DNA of 64,000 nucleotides from [Clostridium] leptum DSM 753 (GTDB lineage Bacteria > Bacillota > Clostridia > Oscillospirales > Acutalibacteraceae): the NCBI GenBank assembly GCA_000154345.1, contig DS480344.1:35330-99329 (forward strand), read 5' to 3'. Under the pieces are notes generated by a model. It worked only from the letters and a program-made list of their open reading frames with translations. It searched no databases and was not told where the DNA came from. This document shows positions 18,701 to 27,047 of the stretch, piece by piece. Position 1 is the stretch's first letter; every line of letters begins with the position of its first letter. The position numbers were made by a program, and so were the translations under genes.

Positions 18701-21104
18701 GGAAGATTCTATTTTGGCATATAATAATGTGCATGGAGTCCGGAGCGTATATACAGATGAAGGAACGGCATATTTTGAAATCTTTTATAATGATATAGAC
18801 TATGATAACGATAATCAGGCTTATAATTTGCTCTGGTACGGTAATGATTCTTACAATGCAGGCCATTCGTTTATTAGATGGAGAGACAGCAATAATAATT
18901 ATGGAACCAGCGGGGTTAGTGCTATCAATGAAAGTAATCTTGCGGCTCCGGAGGATATTGCATCGGGAGCCGGGATAGAAGCAGCTTGGCTTCCGGAAAT
19001 AAAAAGGCTGAAAAAGCTAGTGGCAAGTACAGATGATAAATATACGGAGCCGCCAATAGATCAGTTGGAGCTTCTTGTATCAGAAGATTTTGAGAATAGG
19101 GATACAGGCGTTCTGACACAGGAGGATGAATTGCTGGGATCTTTTATGGACGGTGGAGTCAGCATAGAAAGTGAAGAAGATGGCACAAAAATCCTGAAAA
19201 TCCAGTCTACAGATGGAGAGTATCAACACAATGGCTTTTATCTGAAAGGTGTGGAGTATGAAAATGCTGTTATCGAAATGGACATGCGATTTGATGAGAG
19301 CCATCAGTTTACACATGATTGGGATGCGGTCTCTGTGCAGGGCTTTGCGTCTACTGCCGGTGGAGAGGATCAGCTGAAAAATAATGAAAGCCTATTTGCG
19401 GGCAGTTACTTGGATAAATCGAATAACCTTAAATATCATTATAATATTGGTAGTGTGGGCGAACATATCAATGGCAATCAGATTTCCATGAGTGTGGATA
19501 AGAATATCTGGTATCATGTAAAGATAATGATATTAAATAGCAAATATTACGTGAAAATGTGGAAAAACGGTCAGGAAGAACCGGAAGGATGGCAGTTGTA
19601 TGAAGGCTTTCCTGGCGAGGTTGGCGATAAGGGAACACTTCGTGTGGCGACTTATAAGCATAACGCAGATTCAACGATAGCACTCTCTTTTGATAATATT
19701 AAGGTGTATGGAATAAATCTTCAAGTGACACCAGAGATTGCATCCATCAGCGTGAATGGGCTCTCTAAGACAGAGTATATGATTGGTGAAGAGTTGGATC
19801 TTACAGGTTTGGAGGTTACCGCGCATTATAGCGACGGAACCAGCAAGCCCGTTGCTGTCGGGGATTGCGAAGTGACAGGGTTTGATTCCTCAACTGCAGG
19901 AGAAAAAACGATTGTCATTACTTATGAAGGAAAAACAGAGACCTTTATAGTAACTGTCAAAGAATCGGTCCCTGCGGTGACAGTGGATTCCATTTCAGTG
20001 ACCGGTCCGACCAGAAAAGAATATGACATTGGTGAAGAACTTGATCTTACAGGTTTAGAGGTTATCGCGCATTATAGTGACGGGACCAGCAAACCTGTTA
20101 CCGATTATCGGGTATCTGATTTCGACTCTTCTGTTTCCGGAGAAAAGACTGTAACTGTAACTTATGAGGATTGTACAGCGGAGTTTACGGTAACTGTAAA
20201 ACGAACGCCGATTTTGGAATCCATTACCGTAGTAGGACCAGATAAGACGAAGTATGCTACCGGCGAAGCATTGAGTCTTGAAGGTCTGGCTGTTACTGCA
20301 AATTATAATGACGGCTCCAGTAAACCTGTTGCTATCTCAGACTGCAAAGTGACTGGATTTGATTCTCTCAAGGCAGGAATAAAAACGGTAACAGTAACCT
20401 ATCAGGATAAATCAGACACCTTTGAGGTCGAAGTAATAGCGCCGCCTGTTTTGGAAGCTATTACGTTACGAGGGCCGATTAAAACCGAGTATGGCATTGG
20501 TGAAAAATTAGATCTTACCGGTCTGGTGGTTACGGCTCGTTATAGCGACGGACATGAAGTTATCATTACGGAAGGCTTTGAAGTAACAGGTTTCGATTCC
20601 GAAAAAATTGGTAAAAAAGAAGTGATAGTGAGTTATTTAGGCAAGACTGCGGTCTTTGAAGTTAATATCACGAAAGCAACTATGACATCTATTACCGCGG
20701 AAGGTTTGTCTAAGACGGAATACTTCATTGGCGAAGATTTAGTTTTAGATGGCTTGGTCATCACCGTTCATTATAGTGATGGCACTAGTCGTGAAATCAG
20801 AGATTATGAAGTCTCTGGGTTTGATTCGGCAACAGTGGGAACAAAAATAGTCACAATTAGTTATCAGGGAATGTCAACAACATTAGAAATTGTTGTTAAG
20901 GATAACACGCCTTCACAAAATCCTGATAATACAGAGGATCAGCATGGCACTGGACCGGATCATCAATCAGATGTTAGCAATGGACAGCTTGCTCAGACTG
21001 GAGATGGTTTTTCCGCAAGTCTGGCGTGTATATTGATCTTACTAATGACTGGTAGCCTAGTTGCTGCACTGCTTCAAATCAAGAGAAAAAAGAAGAGTAT
21101 TTAA
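15702..21104 (+). CDS. Giant wall-anchored protein with GH141-like beta-helix
   Basis: The 1800-residue surface protein has a signal peptide (about residues 1-38, cleavage after VAKAA). Next come a LamG/concanavalin-like domain (about 50-285), an Ig-like segment (to about 400) and a right-handed parallel beta-helix (about 405-1075). The helix start, with ELYVSPVAEAGGDG, PFQSIQAARDAIRENG and LAGGTYYVEEPIVFGPDDSG, resembles GH141 enzymes (alpha-L-fucosidase and xylanase activities are known in that family). A second ConA-like domain (about 1124-1345) and five Big_3 Ig repeats (about 1345-1740) follow. It ends with the sorting motif AQTGD (Ala1764), a membrane helix and KRKKK. It should act on polysaccharide outside the cell while attached by a sortase, none of which is in view. 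It lies alone between pieces of mobile DNA and may be cargo. Confidence 0.85.
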   Translation: MYLLQNKKRTLRRAASWVMAVAIFFSCLTISPVVAKAASNGDAALQADEGDVPSENLALWLRANDGVETDGTKVTSWKNQAGDNTFTVANGDGITLNSENGYNYLQFDGATALKGTSIDFNGKSAITLIVVGEYEGEDPRPDAYADMNTALFWCESGDWGSMSLGLYKEQVQMRFGLGTGSGGEALGVSRYDKYAKNGLSINMAVKEGGTHSLFINGANVLSESGKKEQTAGISQEMYIGKGISAGTDYYFKGKIAEVIVYDGVLSEDQVSIVNAYLRQKYNITDDGSEENTVNAIVSAELSPISVPKGTTREKLVLPFSIDVTLEEEFSNITQPTPSKNTKIPVVWDTSTFDPEKIGIPQDIYGTLNISLGKSVKDRTISTIVPVGNPNNVKAHVQVTVRDVERELYVSPVAEAGGDGTIINPFQSIQAARDAIRENGWNDNMKGDLIVWLAGGTYYVEEPIVFGPDDSGSNGYSIIYQAIPGEVPNLNGGVQVTGWEKWDENPNVYVADLDRDTKLRNLFVNGQAAKMTSTSAKTCGPYGSVTITGEEAWALDSGVEVAGVLLNWSELNFTVDSPDELTNPEDIEIRQQKTWNEVTIGISEIKSVTPGDDGGAPAAKAVNINTDPANGDRNRKQLDEIAEKYESRKNQGDTAIILQQPYGAIASCLAWQCNFEPYFAYVNFVGNVQENTGYTTFVIQNSLELLRNPGEFYFDKTDKKLYYYPEEGVRIDEAEIVAPVSEGLIRIEGTSTTDRVENLRFSGIKFTYDDKGLEVVENSEGFASVQNMAAYTKYVSNGDWHYWMYNNTDIPKGTVNVENASGIVFSGNVFTTLSSSSCISYMNDVVDSEISGNVFMETSGNSATIGHPQHVHIHDGVEDIDPMVEDNKYPVGKEGICKNIIVTNNHIENICKMYKQADSLTAFFVENVEFSHNRITNVPYAGINFGWGWQNQDDRTNYKGTNWPEYPSKTARKNVIVYNDIDRANQILTGDGGALYTLGQQEDSILAYNNVHGVRSVYTDEGTAYFEIFYNDIDYDNDNQAYNLLWYGNDSYNAGHSFIRWRDSNNNYGTSGVSAINESNLAAPEDIASGAGIEAAWLPEIKRLKKLVASTDDKYTEPPIDQLELLVSEDFENRDTGVLTQEDELLGSFMDGGVSIESEEDGTKILKIQSTDGEYQHNGFYLKGVEYENAVIEMDMRFDESHQFTHDWDAVSVQGFASTAGGEDQLKNNESLFAGSYLDKSNNLKYHYNIGSVGEHINGNQISMSVDKNIWYHVKIMILNSKYYVKMWKNGQEEPEGWQLYEGFPGEVGDKGTLRVATYKHNADSTIALSFDNIKVYGINLQVTPEIASISVNGLSKTEYMIGEELDLTGLEVTAHYSDGTSKPVAVGDCEVTGFDSSTAGEKTIVITYEGKTETFIVTVKESVPAVTVDSISVTGPTRKEYDIGEELDLTGLEVIAHYSDGTSKPVTDYRVSDFDSSVSGEKTVTVTYEDCTAEFTVTVKRTPILESITVVGPDKTKYATGEALSLEGLAVTANYNDGSSKPVAISDCKVTGFDSLKAGIKTVTVTYQDKSDTFEVEVIAPPVLEAITLRGPIKTEYGIGEKLDLTGLVVTARYSDGHEVIITEGFEVTGFDSEKIGKKEVIVSYLGKTAVFEVNITKATMTSITAEGLSKTEYFIGEDLVLDGLVITVHYSDGTSREIRDYEVSGFDSATVGTKIVTISYQGMSTTLEIVVKDNTPSQNPDNTEDQHGTGPDHQSDVSNGQLAQTGDGFSASLACILILLMTGSLVAALLQIKRKKKSI

Positions 21105-21110
21105 ATTTTG

Positions 21111-21166
21111 AACAGAGGCCGGAATTTGGAACTCAAAAATGAGACAACCAAATTCCGGCCTCTGTT
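21111..21166 (+). terminator. Strong hairpin terminator of the surface-protein gene
   Basis: AACAGAGGCCGGAATTTGG (21111-21129) and CCAAATTCCGGCCTCTGTT (21148-21166) form a perfect 19-bp stem 6 nt after the stop codon. Only a short T-run follows, but the stem is very stable. Confidence 0.8.
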
Positions 21167-21378
21167 TCTATGTTATAAACCCAGCGTTCAAGCCATTTTT
21201 TAAGATTTATCTCTTTTTATAAAAATGAGATATCAAAAAGCAAAAAAACAGAAAAATGGGTTGTAAAAACAATCAAATATATCTATTCTGAACCGGGGAA
21301 TTCTCATTTGGTTGAGTGTTCCTTTTGATTTTGGGTTCATAAATTCCTTCCAAACGGCATTAGACAAGCGGACAACAA

Positions 21379-21435
21379 TTTCGTCACTCCCTCCCAAGAA
21401 GGGGTGACGAAATAGATGTCACCCCGATTTTTTTT
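21379..21435 (+). promoter_or_regulatory. Two mutually exclusive hairpins, attenuator-like
   Basis: TTTCGTCACTCC (21379-21390) can pair with GGGGTGACGAAA (21401-21412, one G-U). The same GGGGTGAC (21401-21408) can instead pair with GTCACCCC (21418-21425), followed by eight Ts (21428-21435), a classic terminator. The two folds compete, as in an attenuator. No gene on this strand follows closely, so the regulated gene may have been lost. Confidence 0.5.
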
Positions 21436-21527
21436 AGTATTCATGCGGGTTTCCGGGCTTTTTAGGGCCGATTTTTCAAAATCGCCCCACCGTGGATGTC
21501 CAACCCCCAAAAGAGCAAAAACAGCAC

Positions 21528-21566
21528 AAAACCGCCTTCTTGTTACTGCACAGGAAGGCGGTTTTT
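21528..21566 (-). terminator. Terminator of the AbrB-like gene
   Basis: AAAACCGCCTTC (21528-21539) and GAAGGCGGTTTT (21554-21565) form a perfect 12-bp stem immediately after the leftward abrB-like stop codon. The flanking A and T runs make it usable on both strands. Confidence 0.7.
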
Positions 21567-21812
21567 TCATTTTTTAGACACCGGCAGGGAAATAATTTTC
21601 GATGGCCCGTCCGGGCTGTCCTGGAGATTGACAGGGGAAGGAGGCGCTGGGGTTTGATCGGCAGCCGGGACGGAAGAAAGGATTGAGGAGCCATCCTTTT
21701 CTTCAATCGAAACAGACATTTTCCCTTTTTCCCAATTTAAGTGATGGAGAAGTTCAGCGGGGAGAACAATTCTGCCCAGCCCGTCAATCGCGCGAAAATA
21801 CTGCACAGTCAT
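21567..21812 (-). CDS. AbrB/SpoVT-family DNA-binding protein
   Basis: The 81-residue protein carries an N-terminal swapped-hairpin AbrB domain (FRAIDGLGRIVLPAELLHHL, with the typical D-x-L-G-R-I-V-L-P signature). A Pro/Ser-rich tail without recognised fold follows. AbrB-like proteins act as transition-state or antitoxin-type regulators and are common on clostridial integrative elements. It lies opposite to its neighbours and beside a broken parM gene, so it is probably a survivor of the mobile element. Confidence 0.75.
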   Translation of the reverse strand: MTVQYFRAIDGLGRIVLPAELLHHLNWEKGKMSVSIEEKDGSSILSSVPAADQTPAPPSPVNLQDSPDGPSKIISLPVSKK

Positions 21813-21941
21813 TACCTCCAGAAGATTAGATTTTCAATTCCCGCCTGGATTGTTCCAGCGGTTCCTAGATAGATTGTAAGCCCGGGTTCACCGGGCCGGT
21901 TTAACAGCCTAAAGGTACATGGGAGAAGTGCGCCCTTTTTT

Positions 21942-21983
21942 AGAAGCGCCCCGGCAAAGCTGCCGGGGCGCTTCTTCTGTTTT
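21942..21983 (+). terminator. Rho-independent terminator
   Basis: AGAAGCGCCCCGGCA (21942-21956) and TGCCGGGGCGCTTCT (21961-21975) form a perfect 15-bp stem with an AAGC loop, followed by TCTGTTTT. The transcript it ends is not evident. The rest of the 21813-22133 gap has only a small hairpin (GCCCGG/CCGGGC near 21880) and no gene. Confidence 0.75.
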
Positions 21984-22133
21984 CCCCTCTCTCACACTCT
22001 CTCCCCTACACACACTCCCCCAGAATTTTACCGGCAGGGAAAGAACAAAGCCCTTACAGCAGGAAGCTTTTCCTGGGTTCCCACCGGAAAAATAAATTTT
22101 CAACAGAGTAAGCGAAAGGATAAGGAAAACAGG

Positions 22134-22717
22134 AACATTGGAGTCGATCATAATACGACGCAGTCAAAACCCGGCATTTTTCATTCCCAGCCGGTATCAC
22201 AGCTTACCGGTACGAACCATATACCCTGCAAAACACGCTAGAATACCAGGGAAAGTATTATGTGTGCGGAACCGGCAGGCAGCCGATTCTGAGAAACAAA
22301 ATGGAAAACGACAATTATTACCTTTTGACCCTGGCAGCTATCGCAAAAGAAATCCAGCAGCGCGGAGAAAAAAGAGAATGTGCCGTGAACCTTGGCGCGG
22401 GCCTGCCCTTGACCGGATTCGGCCGGGAAAAGAAAGCGTTCCGGGAATACCTGTTCCGTTCTTCCCAGCCGGTAAGCTTCAAGTTTGAAGGAATCGCCTA
22501 TCAGGTGACCATTCAGGATGTCAGACTTTTTCCACAGGGCTGCTCCGCCATTGCCGTTCACCCAGAATTCATACGGGGAGAACCCTCTGTGCTCCTTATG
22601 GACGTCGGAGGCTGGACCGTGGACCTCATGCGGCTGGACAATGGAATCCCCAACGCCTCCGCCTGCCGAAGCCTGGAACTGCCGCATTTTCTGAACTGCC
22701 AATCCCCTCTTTTTTGA
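22134..22717 (+). pseudogene. Broken ParM-like actin ATPase of a plasmid or ICE
   Basis: The sequence opens with IGVDHNTTQSKPGIFHS, close to the ParM N-terminal 'IGiDHGn' pattern, but has no start codon. It continues in another frame with LEYQGKYYVCGTGRQPILRN, NYYLLTLAAIAKEI and the second phosphate-binding motif MDVGGWTVDLM. One frameshift (about 22200-22250) and loss of everything after about residue 190 make it non-functional. ParM-like filaments segregate plasmids or elements. This shows that mobile DNA extends on both sides of the surface-protein gene. Confidence 0.75.
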
Positions 22718-22766
22718 GAGTAGAGCAGCAGTTGCTGGCCAGAGCCGGATAAATCATTAAAATGAT

Positions 22767-22788
22767 AAAAAGCAACTTATTGCTTTTT
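22767..22788 (+). terminator. Small terminator before the dehydrogenase operon
   Basis: AAAAAGCAA (22767-22775) and TTGCTTTTT (22780-22788) form a perfect 9-bp stem with CTTA loop. The A and T runs make it usable in both directions; it insulates the next operon. Confidence 0.65.
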
Positions 22789-22814
22789 GTCCATCATTAT
22801 TTGTGGTGTCTGCA

Positions 22815-22842
22815 TTTTCAAAAAACAGAAAAACATTATAAT
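22815..22842 (+). promoter_or_regulatory. Possible promoter of the dehydrogenase-transport operon
   Basis: TTTTCA (22815-22820), 16 nt, TATAAT (22837-22842). The -10 is perfect and the -35 weak, consistent with an activator-dependent promoter; an AraC regulator is encoded in this locus. Confidence 0.45.
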
Positions 22843-22895
22843 TTGTAACAGGAAAGGAAAATAAAAATGTGCATATTGCAAAGGAGGCGCCTTGT

Positions 22896-23903
22896 TTGAA
22901 AAAACCTAAGGTTTATGTACACAGGCTAGAGGACTGGTATTCCCTATATATGGATGCAAATAATGAAAAATTGCTTCGTTCTTTCTGCGATGTTGTTACA
23001 GAAAGCGATCGGATGGAGCCTATGTCTGAGGAAGAATTGGTAGGCCGAATGAAGGACTGCGAAGCGATTCTATCTCTCAACGGGATTGGTACAGATGAAA
23101 TTACCTTGGATGTACTGCGTAGGGTTGGTACTATTCGATTGATTGTGATTTCCCACTGGTGGAATCAATTCGAAAGGCTGGATTTAAAATCCCTCGGAAT
23201 CCGAGTGGTGGAAGGATCTAACGCTAATACTGTGGCGGTAGCGGAATGGGTGCTGACGGCGGCGCTAATGGGAATCCGCAGGCTTACAGATTTTGATGCG
23301 AAAATGAAAGAAGGCTCCTTGTGGTGCGAGCCCCGGCGGTGCGTGGGAATGCTCTATGGAAAGCGTGTAGGATTAGTTGGCCTTGGAAGAATCGGACGCT
23401 ACAGCGCGAGACTGTTTCAGATGATGGGGGCTAAGGTTCAGGCCTATGATAAATATTTCTCCCCGGACGAAGCGAAGTTGCTCGGCATAGAGCTAGTCAC
23501 CTTGGATGAAGCCTTACAAAATTCAGATATTATTTCTCTGCATCTTCCGGTAACAGCGGAGACAACGGGAATGCTGAAAAAAGAGCATTTCGAAAAAATC
23601 CCTGACGGCGCGGTTTTCATTAATTCCGCCCGTGCGGCGCTTTATGAGGAAAAAGCGCTGATAGAGGAACTGAAGAAAAAGCGCTTTTTCGCGTATTTAG
23701 ATGTGTTTTCGCAGGAGCCGCTTCCTGTAGACCATCCGCTGCGGTCTCTGGAAAATGTTCTGATAACGCCTCATATCGCAGGGGATAACCCTGATATGTT
23801 CCGCTTGTGCGGAAAGCAGGCGATTGATACCCTACGTGACTATTTTTCCGGGAAGGAGGTTGTAGATAAAAAATATTATCTAGGTATAGGTGAAAAAAAC
23901 TAA
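22896..23903 (+). CDS. D-isomer 2-hydroxyacid dehydrogenase family protein
   Basis: The start is TTG 22896, because AAGGAGG (22881-22887) lies 8 nt before it; an upstream in-frame GTG would overlap that site. The 335-residue protein has the NAD-binding Rossmann motif GLVGLGRIGRYSARLFQMMG. The catalytic Arg lies in INSARAAL, a Glu in the DVFSQEPLP region, and His in ITPHIAG. It should interconvert a 2-hydroxy acid and a 2-oxo acid with NAD(H). In an operon with a sugar importer and a Gfo/Idh/MocA protein it may process an oxidised sugar; the substrate cannot be told. 17 nt separate it from the binding protein gene. Confidence 0.88.
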   Translation: MKKPKVYVHRLEDWYSLYMDANNEKLLRSFCDVVTESDRMEPMSEEELVGRMKDCEAILSLNGIGTDEITLDVLRRVGTIRLIVISHWWNQFERLDLKSLGIRVVEGSNANTVAVAEWVLTAALMGIRRLTDFDAKMKEGSLWCEPRRCVGMLYGKRVGLVGLGRIGRYSARLFQMMGAKVQAYDKYFSPDEAKLLGIELVTLDEALQNSDIISLHLPVTAETTGMLKKEHFEKIPDGAVFINSARAALYEEKALIEELKKKRFFAYLDVFSQEPLPVDHPLRSLENVLITPHIAGDNPDMFRLCGKQAIDTLRDYFSGKEVVDKKYYLGIGEKN

Positions 23904-23920
23904 TTTAAGGGGGAAAAAAG

Positions 23921-25267
23921 ATGAAAAAGATTTTGGGTGTTCTTTTGGCCGGCGCGGTTGCTTTGACCTGCTTTACCGCTTGTAATTCTTCCACACAGGA
24001 AAACTCCTCAACGACTACAGACGGCGCTTCAGAAGCGGCTTCTCAGGAAGAAAACTCAGAAACAGAAGCAGCGACTATTCGTTTGGCGCATTTATACGAC
24101 CCTGGTACAGGAGTAGCGACAGACGAGCTCAGCTATGAGTGGCTGGAAAAGGGAATTGAAAATTTTGAAGCGAATAATCCAGGTTGTACTGTAGAACTGG
24201 AATATTACAAATACGATGAAATGGACACGAAATATATGTCCGACTATCAGTCTGGCGTAGAGCATGATGTTTTAATCACCACGAGTATGCTTTTCCCTCA
24301 GCACTATGCGGTAGGGGATCTATTGAATCTTCAGCCCTATGTAGACCAATGGGATCAGGCCGAGGTAGAAGATTTCTCCTGGAACCCTGTATGGGATATT
24401 TGCTGCGACGATGGCGATGTTTATGGAATTCCGCTGGGACTGCATATTCGTGGATTGGTGTACCGGAAGGATCTGTTTGAGCAGGCAGGACTGGATCCGG
24501 AGTCTCCTCCTACAACGATAGAGGAGCTTTTGGAATATGCCGAGATCCTGACAAATCCCGATGAGAACGTCTATGGTTTGGGAATGTATCTTGGGACGGA
24601 ACGCGCAAATTTGGAGTGCAGCTTCTATCCTTTCTTATGGGCTAATGGCGGAGAAATTTGGGATCCTGAGACTAAGGAAGCTGTTTTCGCTGATGAGACG
24701 GGGGTGAAAACAGGCCAGTTCGTGAAGGATTTGGTCACTGAATATGGAGTAACGCCTCAATTTGCCATTAGTGGGGCCTATGGAGACGCTATGGATTCTT
24801 TTTTAAATGGCCAATACGCCATGATGGAGGGCTTTGGTAGCTATTGGATTGCGAACATCGTTGACGCTGGCTTAGAGGATAAGGTCGGTGTTTGTGCGGT
24901 TCCGGAAGGGTCCAGCCGGTTTTCTAACTGCTATTCCTTGTCTGTTTATGCCGGAAGCAAGCATCCGGATCTGGCAATGAAGCTGGTGGAGGAGCTGTTG
25001 GCTCCCGATGTCATTACCATGTATGCGGATGGAGGACTTCCCGCCCGTCAGTCCGATTATGAGGATGAGAAATATCAAAGCGAGTTATACCTCTCTATGC
25101 TTGAAATTGCTGAGAACGGAAGAAATGTTGCTGAGACAGTAAATTATATGAAGCTGGCGGACAGCGTTGCCGCCGCGGTACAAGAGGTAATTGCCACCGA
25201 CGGCGATGTGCAGGAGATCTTTACACGGTATCAGGATGAGTACAACGCTCGATATGCGGGAGAATAA
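23921..25267 (+). CDS. ABC sugar-binding lipoprotein
   Basis: The 448-residue lipoprotein has a signal peptide and a lipobox ending at Cys21 (ACFTAC-type, read as LTCFTAC). A Ser/Thr/Glu-rich spacer and an SBP_bac_1-type body follow. VYGIPLGLHIRGLVYRKDLFEQAG is the typical motif, and GQYAMMEGFGSYWIANI the second. It captures a saccharide for the two permeases downstream. A good ribosome site (AAGGGGG) precedes it. Confidence 0.92.
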   Translation: MKKILGVLLAGAVALTCFTACNSSTQENSSTTTDGASEAASQEENSETEAATIRLAHLYDPGTGVATDELSYEWLEKGIENFEANNPGCTVELEYYKYDEMDTKYMSDYQSGVEHDVLITTSMLFPQHYAVGDLLNLQPYVDQWDQAEVEDFSWNPVWDICCDDGDVYGIPLGLHIRGLVYRKDLFEQAGLDPESPPTTIEELLEYAEILTNPDENVYGLGMYLGTERANLECSFYPFLWANGGEIWDPETKEAVFADETGVKTGQFVKDLVTEYGVTPQFAISGAYGDAMDSFLNGQYAMMEGFGSYWIANIVDAGLEDKVGVCAVPEGSSRFSNCYSLSVYAGSKHPDLAMKLVEELLAPDVITMYADGGLPARQSDYEDEKYQSELYLSMLEIAENGRNVAETVNYMKLADSVAAAVQEVIATDGDVQEIFTRYQDEYNARYAGE

Positions 25268-25300
25268 TGCGCTCACGCTCTTGTTAAAGGGGGGCTTTTT

Positions 25301-26215
25301 TTGTCAAAATACCACTCGAACAAGGAGCGGTTGAGAGCGAAGGGGACAGGCTGGGATTTGAAAGAATCCCGGCTTGCCTACCTTTTTATGACGCCGCTTC
25401 TTTTATGCCTGATTGGCTTTATGATTGTGCCGATGTTCACAGGGATTCTCCTCAGCTTTCAAAACGCCAGCGGAGATCCGGTGGGCATGGAAAACTATTC
25501 CGCCGTTCTGGGAGAACCGCGGTTTTGGAATAATGTACAGCTTTCTCTGGCCTATGTGGTCTGCAATGTACTGCTTTCCATTGTACTTGGTTTTTTAGCG
25601 GCAAATCTGATTACCCAAAAATCGAAGATCGTTTCCTTTCTTCGCCCGGTGTATTTGATCCCATGGATTATTCCTCCGGTATCCAGTTCAATTTTGTTCA
25701 GAACTCTTTTAGACGCCAATACCGGTCCTATTACCCAGATGATTAAGTTTATCACCGGAAAAAGCGTCATGATTTTAGATCAAGCGGATACGGCGCTGAT
25801 CGCGGTGATCGTACATAATTTTTGGAGGTCGTTCCCTTTCGCCATGCTGTTTTTAGCAGCCGGCCTGACGATGATCTCCAAGGATGTTTATGAGGCGGCC
25901 ATCATCGATGGAGCGTCGAAAATAAAGCAGTTTTTTTACATTACGCTGCCTCTGGTAAAGAACCACCTGTTTATCGTGGTGCTGATGATCACCAACTGGA
26001 CGCTCCAAGATTCCGAATCCTGCTATTCCCTGACAAAAGGCGGACCGGGCACGGCGACGGAAATGGTTGCGGTCAGGCTGTTTAAGGATTCCTTTGTTTA
26101 TTTTGAAATCAACACGGGGGCTGTCATTGGAATTGTGATGATGTGCATCAGCATTATCTTCGCGGTTATTTATTATTGGCTGACTAAGGCAAAGGAGATG
26201 GAATCCTATGAGTAG
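25301..26215 (+). CDS. Carbohydrate ABC transporter permease, MalF/UgpA-like
   Basis: The product is 304 residues with six membrane helices. The EAA loop reads VYEAAIIDGASKIKQFFYITLP. Start is TTG 25301, behind AAAGGGGGG. An extended cytoplasmic N-terminus (SKYHSNKERLRAKGTGWDL) precedes helix 1. It overlaps the next permease by 8 nt. Confidence 0.92.
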   Translation: MSKYHSNKERLRAKGTGWDLKESRLAYLFMTPLLLCLIGFMIVPMFTGILLSFQNASGDPVGMENYSAVLGEPRFWNNVQLSLAYVVCNVLLSIVLGFLAANLITQKSKIVSFLRPVYLIPWIIPPVSSSILFRTLLDANTGPITQMIKFITGKSVMILDQADTALIAVIVHNFWRSFPFAMLFLAAGLTMISKDVYEAAIIDGASKIKQFFYITLPLVKNHLFIVVLMITNWTLQDSESCYSLTKGGPGTATEMVAVRLFKDSFVYFEINTGAVIGIVMMCISIIFAVIYYWLTKAKEMESYE

Positions 26216-27023
26216 TGAAAAACGCAGAACCGTGTTCTTCCGGGCCTTCTGGAGAATTGTTATTCTGTTATTTGTTATGATTCCTTTGCTGTGGGGGGTC
26301 AGAACCTCGCTGTGTGCCTCCAACTATGATAAGAATTTGATTCCAAAGGAATTTACCCTGGACAACTACAGCAATCTGCTGAAAAGTCCTTCGTTCCTGC
26401 CTGGCATTTGGAACAGCATCATGGTTTCGCTTTGCACGATTTTGATTTTGCTGCCGATTGTTACTCTAGCGTCCTACGCATTAGGCAGAATGAAATTCAA
26501 GGGAAGATTTTTGGAAAAAGTGCTTCTCCTTTTGCCTCTGCTTCCGGCAATCGCAATCTTGATCCCCTTGGTACAAAATATGAACGCCATAGGACTTTAT
26601 AATAACCTGCTGGGCGTTATCGTTTTGAACGTGGTGTTTTTACTCCCGTTTACCACCTATCTTTTGAAGAACTTTATGGCCTTGCTGTCCAAATCTATTG
26701 AGGAAGCGGCCTTTGTGGACGGATGCACCCGTCTGCAGACAATGGTTTACATTATCCTGCCGAACGCCTTGCCGGGATTTGCCTCTGTAATGGTCTATAC
26801 ATTTATCAATAGCTGGCTGAATTATTTATATCCTTATGCGTTGATTGCGGATATGAACTCAAGGACCATGCCTCAGACCTTGCTCGCATTAATCGGACAG
26901 TATGGAAACAATTATCCCAGTTTGACGGCGGCGTCTATTTTAACGCTGCTGCCGCCTTTGATTTTTTTCTGTATTTTCCAGAAGTGGTTTATCGCGGGCT
27001 TATTCGGAACCAGTATGAAATAA
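26208..27023 (+). CDS. Carbohydrate ABC transporter permease, MalG/UgpE-like
   Basis: The product is 271 residues. The EAA loop is seen as IEEAAFVDGCTRLQTMVYIILP. The C-terminus ends FIAGLFGTSMK, a common variant of the MalG tail. The start codon lies within the end of the previous gene, indicating coupled translation. Together with the previous permease it forms the membrane channel. Confidence 0.92.
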   Translation: MSSEKRRTVFFRAFWRIVILLFVMIPLLWGVRTSLCASNYDKNLIPKEFTLDNYSNLLKSPSFLPGIWNSIMVSLCTILILLPIVTLASYALGRMKFKGRFLEKVLLLLPLLPAIAILIPLVQNMNAIGLYNNLLGVIVLNVVFLLPFTTYLLKNFMALLSKSIEEAAFVDGCTRLQTMVYIILPNALPGFASVMVYTFINSWLNYLYPYALIADMNSRTMPQTLLALIGQYGNNYPSLTAASILTLLPPLIFFCIFQKWFIAGLFGTSMK

Positions 27024-27047
27024 CAGCATTAATAAGGGGGAGAAAGT

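Noticed and set aside
21337..21570. 77-codon minus-strand frame overlapping the competing hairpins
   Set aside because: No recognisable domain, and it runs across the abrB terminator and the attenuator-like fold.
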